DNA from: Bacilli bacterium
GTDB lineage: Bacteria; Bacillota_I; Bacilli_A; RF39; UBA660
NCBI GenBank assembly: GCA_900772095.1
Contig: CAAGQJ010000036.1
Location: 1-17,122, forward strand
Reading direction: 5' to 3'
Length of the DNA: 17,122 nt
Of this stretch, positions 14,083 through 17,122 are shown piece by piece; positions within the stretch are counted from its first letter, which is position 1; each line of letters starts with the position of its first letter. The notes beneath the pieces were generated by a model. The model was not told the DNA's origin and searched no databases. It saw only the letters and a list, made by a program, of their open reading frames with translations. Position numbers and translations under genes: made by a program.

Positions 14083-14643
14083 ATGATAAAATACATAGCA
14101 TTATTAAGAGGAATAAATATAAGTGGTAAAAATAAAGTTTCCATGCCAATCTTAAAAGAAACATTTAATGATTTAGGATATAAAAATGTCACTACTTATC
14201 TTAACAGTGGCAATGTTATATTTTCTAGTGATATTTCAAATGAAAAACTTATAATAGAAACCATTCATAATAGTATAAAAAAAGTATTTAATATAAGTAT
14301 TCCAATTTATCTAATTAGTTATGCCAATTTAAAAGATTTAGTAAAAAACAGGCCAAACTGGTGGGGTAAAAACAACAAAGAAATTTATGATAATATCATA
14401 TTTGTTATTTCTCCATATACATATGAAGAAGTTTACGATTTTATTGGACCTCCTAAAGAAAATATAGAAAAAATTCAAAGATATAAAAATAATATTTTTT
14501 GGTCTTATAATTTAAAGGATTATAGAAAGACAAATTGGTGGAGTTCACTTGCTAAAGATGGAGTAAATAATAAAGTAACTGTAAGAACTAGTGGTACAAT
14601 AAATAAAATTTTAAATATATGTGAAGAAAAAAATAGTATATAA
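14083..14643 (+). CDS. DUF1697 family protein
   Basis: 186 residues, the usual size of DUF1697, a widespread family of unknown function. The N-terminus MIKYIALLRGINISGKNKV, the LNSGNVIFSS segment and the C-terminal VTVRTSGTINKI are family hallmarks. No signal peptide or membrane segment. GAGGAGG lies 6 nt before the ATG. The 108-nt gap after the ASCH gene has no clear promoter or terminator; a 6-bp inverted repeat (TTAACT/AGTTAA around 13998-14026) is all I see. It is the last intact gene before the decayed accessory region. Confidence 0.88.
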   Translation: MIKYIALLRGINISGKNKVSMPILKETFNDLGYKNVTTYLNSGNVIFSSDISNEKLIIETIHNSIKKVFNISIPIYLISYANLKDLVKNRPNWWGKNNKEIYDNIIFVISPYTYEEVYDFIGPPKENIEKIQRYKNNIFWSYNLKDYRKTNWWSSLAKDGVNNKVTVRTSGTINKILNICEEKNSI

Positions 14644-14705
14644 CAGTGTGATTATTTAATAGGTTAAAATTACAAATATTTAGTAAAAATGAATAAAAAT
14701 TATAA

Positions 14706-14816
14706 TTTTTTAAAGGAATTATACCATTTGAACACCCAAAATTTATAATTAAACAAAATTCTAAGAATAAAGATTTGTGCGTAAAGAAATATCTTGATGC
14801 TTTGAAAAAGAAATAG
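14706..14816 (+). pseudogene. Orphan C-terminal fragment (IIPFEHPKFII)
   Basis: 36 codons without a start, ending in a proper TAG: FFKGIIPFEHPKFII is followed by a lysine-rich tail ending DALKKK. The HPKFI motif followed by a basic helix vaguely recalls the C-terminal tail of some uracil-DNA glycosylase-like proteins (DUF4918 type), but I would not assign it. It is probably the remnant of a gene whose 5' part was lost. Confidence 0.35.
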
Positions 14817-14883
14817 AAGTTATATAACTAGAAAAATTAGCAAAAACGTTAAATACAAAGATAAATATTTTGAGATACTAAAC

Positions 14884-14912
14884 TTTATAAATTTAGCAAA
14901 ATATGGTATAAT
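14884..14912 (+). promoter_or_regulatory. Orphan extended -10 promoter
   Basis: TTTATA (14884-14889), 17 bp, then TATAAT (14907-14912) preceded by TGG, which makes an extended -10 (TGGTATAAT). It is one of the better promoters in the window, yet only the fragment at 14954 lies downstream. It is either a relic of a deleted gene or the promoter of a small RNA. Confidence 0.55.
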
Positions 14913-14953
14913 ATCTACAAGTTAATCACGAAATTAATAACAATAAATAGTAA

Positions 14954-15091
14954 TTCATTGAAGACGCATTATTAGAAGAAGCAAAAACCAAATCTGCCTC
15001 TGGCAAAACTGCAAATAATGGAAAAGGCATTTCCATTGGTTATTTAGAAAAAGATGAAGCATATCAATATCAAGTTTTAAGACTTTATTAA
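14954..15091 (+). pseudogene. Orphan protein fragment (FIEDALLEEAKTK)
   Basis: 45 open codons between stops with no usable start: FIEDALLEEAKTKSASGKT, then GISIGYLEKDEAYQYQ and LRLY. Composition (balanced charged, Gly and aromatic residues, and G/C-containing codons) is more protein-like than the surrounding DNA. I do not recognise the family. Probably an internal or C-terminal remnant of a lost gene. Confidence 0.35.
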
Positions 15092-15129
15092 TAATTACAC
15101 TAAATAGAATAAGTGATAATAAACTATAG

Positions 15130-15243
15130 AAAGAATACCAAAAAAAACTTTTAAAAGATAATGCGCAAGGAAAGAAGAAAGCAAAAGTTGCCATAAACTG
15201 GTTGATTACGATTTATTTAAAATCCTCTAGCAAACTTTTATAA
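15130..15243 (+). pseudogene. Fragment with KVAINW motif, copy 1
   Basis: 37 open codons after an in-frame TAG: KEYQKKLLKD, then NAQGKKKAKVAINWLITIYL and SSSKLL before the stop. The AAGTTGCCATnAACTGGT portion (15185-15202) recurs at 16912-16929, where it ends the small open frame after RhuM. Family not recognised. A basic stretch leading to INW is reminiscent of the lead-in to the INWYPGHM start of YlqF/RbgA GTPases, but the match stops at the tryptophan. Confidence 0.3.
15185..15202 (+). repeat. VAINW-coding direct repeat, copy 1
   Basis: AAGTTGCCAT-A-AACTGGT, 18 bases that differ at one position from 16912-16929. Both copies are read in the same frame sense (K/Q-V-A-I-N-W) and both lie upstream of a RhuM gene. 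Confidence 0.6.
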
Positions 15244-15402
15244 ATAAAGAAAGTTAGAGATTTTACATCTTGCATATTTTCATTTAAAATAGATAAAATC
15301 ACTCAAAAAGCAAAAAATGCAATCATTTTGGAGATTGTAGTTATAGGAAATGAGATAGTGATTGCGTAATTGAAACCCATCTCAAAAACAAAAAGAAAGA
15401 AG

Positions 15403-15731
15403 ATGTTAAACTTGAATAATAAATTAGAAACAATATCAAATTTATTTGAAGATAAAGAGATAAGAAGCATTTGGGATAGTGAAAAAGGAGATTATTATTT
15501 AGCGTTGTTGATGTTATTAGTGTTTTAACGGAGAGCAAAAATCCGTCCCATTATTGGAGGACGCTAAAATCAAGAATGATTCAAGAAGGGAACGAAGCCG
15601 TCACAAAATGTGACGCTTTAAAATTAAGGGCAAAAGATGGAAAAATGCGTTATACTGATATGTTAGATACAAAAAATATATTTAGATTAAACAAATTAAA
15701 TTTCTTTTTACATTTTGTGGTTAAAAAATGA
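15403..15731 (+). pseudogene. BRO-N domain (phage antirepressor-type) pseudogene, frameshifted and truncated
   Basis: The first frame (from ATG 15403) reads a poorly conserved start, then KEIRSIWDSEKGDYYLAL. After a one-base loss near 15504-15507 the next frame continues VDVISVLTESKNPSHYWRTL, KSRMIQEGNEAVTKCDALKL and AKDGKMRYTDMLDTKNIFRL. This is the N-terminal BRO domain found in phage antirepressors and DinD-like proteins, in correct order. The usual IQSIPSPKAEPFK continuation is absent: after RL the frame runs into the 23-bp repeat at 15693 and stops at 15729-15731. So it carries two lesions, a frameshift and a loss of the C-terminal part, and no full-length protein can be made. Confidence 0.85.
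15693..15715 (+). repeat. 23-bp direct repeat, copy 1 (upstream of RhuM gene 1)
   Basis: Exactly repeated at 16979-17001. It begins AAATTAAATTTC and ends TACATTT. It marks the point where the BRO-N homology breaks off, and its start lies 112 nt before the RhuM start codon. It includes TTTACA, a possible -35. Confidence 0.8.
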
Positions 15732-15804
15732 TTAAAATTATTAAAATCCAAGGGTAATTACGATTGATGGAAAACTAAGATTTTAGACATAGGAGATGAT
15801 AAAA

Positions 15805-16824
15805 GTGGCAAAAGATTTAATTATTAGAAGTAGTAGTGCAGAATTTTTAATTTTTGAAAGACAAACACATAATAAAGGAATCCAAGTTAGATTTGAAGAT
15901 GGTGATTTATGGTTAACACAGAAAGCTATTGGAGAACTTTTTAATGTGGACAGAACAGTAGTTACCAAGCATATTAAAAATATATATTCTGAACTTGAAT
16001 TAAATGAAAATTCAACCAGTGCAAATTATGCACTAGTTCAAAGAGAGGGTAATAGAAAAATTACTAGGAATGTATTATATTATAACTTAGATATGGTTAT
16101 TTCAGTAGGTTATAGAACAAATTCAGACAAAGCTATACAATTTAGAAGGTGGGCAACTTATATATTAAAAGAATTTTCAAAAAAAGGTTATATAATAGAT
16201 AAAAAAAGAATGTCAAATGGAGCGTTCTTTGATGAAGATTATTATGATTCGTTACTTGCCGAAATAAGAGAAATAAGATTATCAGAAAGACGATTTTTTC
16301 AAAAGGTTACTGATATTTATGCAACAAGTGTAGATTACGACAAAAAGTCTCCTACAACAATTAAATTTTTTAAAAAGGTTCAAAATAAAATGCATTTCGC
16401 GGTATCACATCAAACGGCTGCTGAAATTATATATAATAGAGCAAATTCAGAAAAGGAACATATGGGTCTTACTTCTTGGAAAAATTCACCAAATGGGAAA
16501 ATATTAGAAACAGATGTTGTTATAGCTAAAAATTATTTATCTAAAGAAGAGCTAGAAAGTTTAGAACTAATAGTATCTGCGTTTTTAGATTTAGCTGAAA
16601 ATAGGGCAAAAAGGCATATTCCAATGACTATGGAAGATTGGTCTACAAGAATAGATAAGTTTTTACTTGCAGATGATTTAGATATATTAAAAGATGCTGG
16701 AAAAATATCACATGAAATTGCTTGCGATAAGGCATTGACAGAATTTGAAAAATATAGAATTAAACAAGATAAATTATACAAATCAGATTTTGATTTGTTG
16801 ATAGAAGAAACAGATAAATTTTAA
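15805..16824 (+). CDS. RhuM family protein
   Basis: 339 residues, full length for the RhuM family (named after a Salmonella pathogenicity island gene; biochemical role unknown, common in mobile and defence-rich islands). Seen: KDLIIRSSSAEFLIFERQ start; VRFEDGDLWLTQKAIGELF, a DNA-binding-like N-terminal segment; FNVDRTVVTKHIKNIY; YYNLDMVISVGYRTNS and AIQFRRWATYILKEF, the family signature (residues about 90-130); then a helical C-terminal half with EKEHMGLTSW, AENRAKRHIPMTMEDW and LTEFEKYRIKQDKL. AGGAGATGAT (15791-15800) lies 4 nt before GTG 15805, so GTG rather than the ATG at 15796 (inside the site) is the likely start. Apparently intact, amid decayed genes. Confidence 0.9.
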   Translation: MAKDLIIRSSSAEFLIFERQTHNKGIQVRFEDGDLWLTQKAIGELFNVDRTVVTKHIKNIYSELELNENSTSANYALVQREGNRKITRNVLYYNLDMVISVGYRTNSDKAIQFRRWATYILKEFSKKGYIIDKKRMSNGAFFDEDYYDSLLAEIREIRLSERRFFQKVTDIYATSVDYDKKSPTTIKFFKKVQNKMHFAVSHQTAAEIIYNRANSEKEHMGLTSWKNSPNGKILETDVVIAKNYLSKEELESLELIVSAFLDLAENRAKRHIPMTMEDWSTRIDKFLLADDLDILKDAGKISHEIACDKALTEFEKYRIKQDKLYKSDFDLLIEETDKF

Positions 16825-16844
16825 CAAAAAGGAAGTGATAATTT

Positions 16845-16931
16845 ATGGATATGTATCAAAAGAGAAAAGAAGGACAAGAAATAAAAAATAACAAACAAGA
16901 AAGTTTATCGCAAGTTGCCATCAACTGGTAA
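16845..16931 (+). CDS. 28-residue open frame ending in VAINW
   Basis: GGAAGTGAT, a strong ribosome binding site (16831-16839), precedes an ATG opening MDMYQKRKEGQEIKNNKQES and ending LSQVAINW before TAA. The good site and basic, hydrophilic N-terminus look like the true 5' end of a longer gene now cut by a stop after Trp. The last codons repeat those at 15185-15202. It may be a truncated gene start or a short peptide. The family is not certain; an N-terminal extension of a YlqF/RbgA-like GTPase is one guess. Confidence 0.4.
   Translation: MDMYQKRKEGQEIKNNKQESLSQVAINW
16912..16929 (+). repeat. VAINW-coding direct repeat, copy 2
   Basis: AAGTTGCCAT-C-AACTGGT, one mismatch from 15185-15202. 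It is followed here after 49 nt by the 23-bp repeat; in copy 1 the two motifs are 490 nt apart because the BRO remnant lies between them. Confidence 0.6.
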
Positions 16932-16941
16932 GTGGAAAGTT

Positions 16942-17016
16942 ATGAAAAACATTATTAAATCCTTGAAAATAAAGAAAAAAATTAAATTTCTTTTTACATT
17001 TCTAGTATATTTTTAG
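16942..17016 (+). CDS. Possible 24-residue basic-hydrophobic peptide
   Basis: ATG with a weak GGAAAG before it opens MKNIIKSLKIKKKIKFLFTF and LVYF, then TAG. A lysine-rich front and an aromatic-aliphatic end give it a toxin-like or signal-like look, but the hydrophobic part comes from the 23-bp repeat and the DNA is extremely A/T-rich, so chance is likely. No antitoxin-like gene or antisense RNA is evident. Confidence 0.2.
   Translation: MKNIIKSLKIKKKIKFLFTFLVYF
16979..17001 (+). repeat. 23-bp direct repeat, copy 2 (upstream of RhuM gene 2)
   Basis: Identical to 15693-15715 and placed 100 nt before the start of the partial gene at 17079, a spacing close to that of copy 1. Downstream similarity continues weakly (GAAAACTAA, AGGAGAT) up to both start codons. 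Confidence 0.8.
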
Positions 17017-17078
17017 TAAAAATCGAGAAAAAAGAGGATAATGAGACTTATGAAAAACTAAAGGAAAGGAGATTATTG

Positions 17079-17122
17079 ATGGAAGATAATAAATTAATTA
17101 TATATAAAAATAGTGCAGGTAA
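17079..17122 (+). CDS. Start of a probable second RhuM-family gene (3' partial)
   Basis: AGGAG 7 nt before the ATG, then MEDNKLIIYKNSAG up to the window edge. RhuM proteins often begin with a (I/L)IIY or LIIR strand and a short turn before the VRFEDxTVWLTQ segment, which would come next. The upstream region also resembles that of the first RhuM gene. Only 14 codons are visible, so the call rests on context as much as on sequence. Confidence 0.5.
   Translation, partial: MEDNKLIIYKNSAG

Larger units (their letters stand above)
14644..15402. other. Gene-poor, decayed accessory stretch
   Basis: About 760 bp with no intact gene on either strand, in contrast to the tightly packed DNA before it. 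It contains three short open remnants (14706-14816, 14954-15091, 15130-15243) that read like pieces of real proteins, one good promoter (14884-14912) and no RNA gene that I can recognise. From 15244 to 15402 I see nothing beyond an open stretch in frame with the BRO remnant (about 15280-15365, ending in TAA). It looks like an eroded insertion site of mobile DNA. Confidence 0.6.

Noticed and set aside
14955..15194. 79-codon minus-strand open frame in the decayed region
   Set aside because: Phe/Leu-rich translation without a ribosome binding site; the plus-strand fragments there look more protein-like.
15341..15538. 65-codon minus-strand open frame opposite the BRO remnant
   Set aside because: Antisense to clear BRO-N homology on the plus strand.
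15599..15613. GTCACA-AAA-TGTGAC palindrome as an operator or terminator
   Set aside because: It encodes VTKCD, a conserved part of the BRO domain, and has no T-run, so coincidence is more likely.
1..17122. CRISPR array, tRNA or rRNA genes, insertion sequence with transposase
   Set aside because: No regularly spaced repeats, no cloverleaf or rRNA sequence, and no transposase motif were seen on either strand; the island holds only direct repeats.
1..17122. Mollicute genetic code (TGA as tryptophan)
   Set aside because: Trp is encoded by TGG throughout (for example WDRY in ylbD, TPW in nfo) and TGA ends nfo and spoIIGA, so the standard bacterial code applies.

Overview
The window is very AT-rich DNA from a low-GC Firmicute of the Bacilli type. 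TGA is used as a stop (for example at the end of the endonuclease IV gene), so this is not the Mycoplasma code. A spore-forming ancestry is clear from spoIIGA, sigE, spoVS and ylbD-like genes. The ylbD/ylbE/ylbM (tmcAL) trio and a cysteine-free S4 protein point to Bacilli. The extreme AT bias and compact layout suggest one of the uncultured, reduced gut lineages near RF39 or Erysipelotrichales; that placement is inference.

Layout. 1-1800 is the 3' part of parE. It ends in a compound hairpin and a bidirectional terminator shared with the convergent rpsD gene (1970-2572, minus). rpsD has a strong promoter and a leader of about 160 nt that may be an S4 autoregulatory leader. Its promoter overlaps that of the divergent ddl gene. 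From 2805 to 7905 runs a same-strand block: ddl, a TrmA/RlmCD-type RNA methyltransferase, murD, spoIIGA and sigE, ending in a terminator. It joins peptidoglycan precursor synthesis to the early mother-cell sporulation switch and looks like a shortened relic of the dcw cluster of Bacillus. holA (DNA polymerase III delta) and tmcAL (minus) then converge and overlap by 21 bp. spoVS and a ylbD-ylbE pair follow, each unit with its own terminator.

11056-12651 holds four small genes with type IV prepilin-like N-termini: two paralogues with a nearly identical 3' cassette, a 56-residue pilin-like protein without Glu5, and a larger pilin. No assembly ATPase, platform protein or prepilin peptidase is in view. 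nfo (endonuclease IV), an ASCH-domain protein and a DUF1697 protein follow.

From 14644 to the end the gene-dense pattern breaks down into an accessory island. It holds orphan gene fragments, a promoter with no intact gene, a frameshifted and truncated BRO-N (phage antirepressor-type) pseudogene, a complete RhuM-family gene, two tiny open frames, and the first 14 codons of what looks like a second RhuM gene. Two sequence motifs occur both before the first and before the second RhuM gene, which suggests tandem duplication of a RhuM module with the BRO remnant inside only one copy.

Start codons were chosen mainly by ribosome binding sites. Many genes here use a downstream-shifted Shine-Dalgarno (GGTGAT) 3-5 nt before the start, and this settles several starts (10423, 11056, 12735, 15805).
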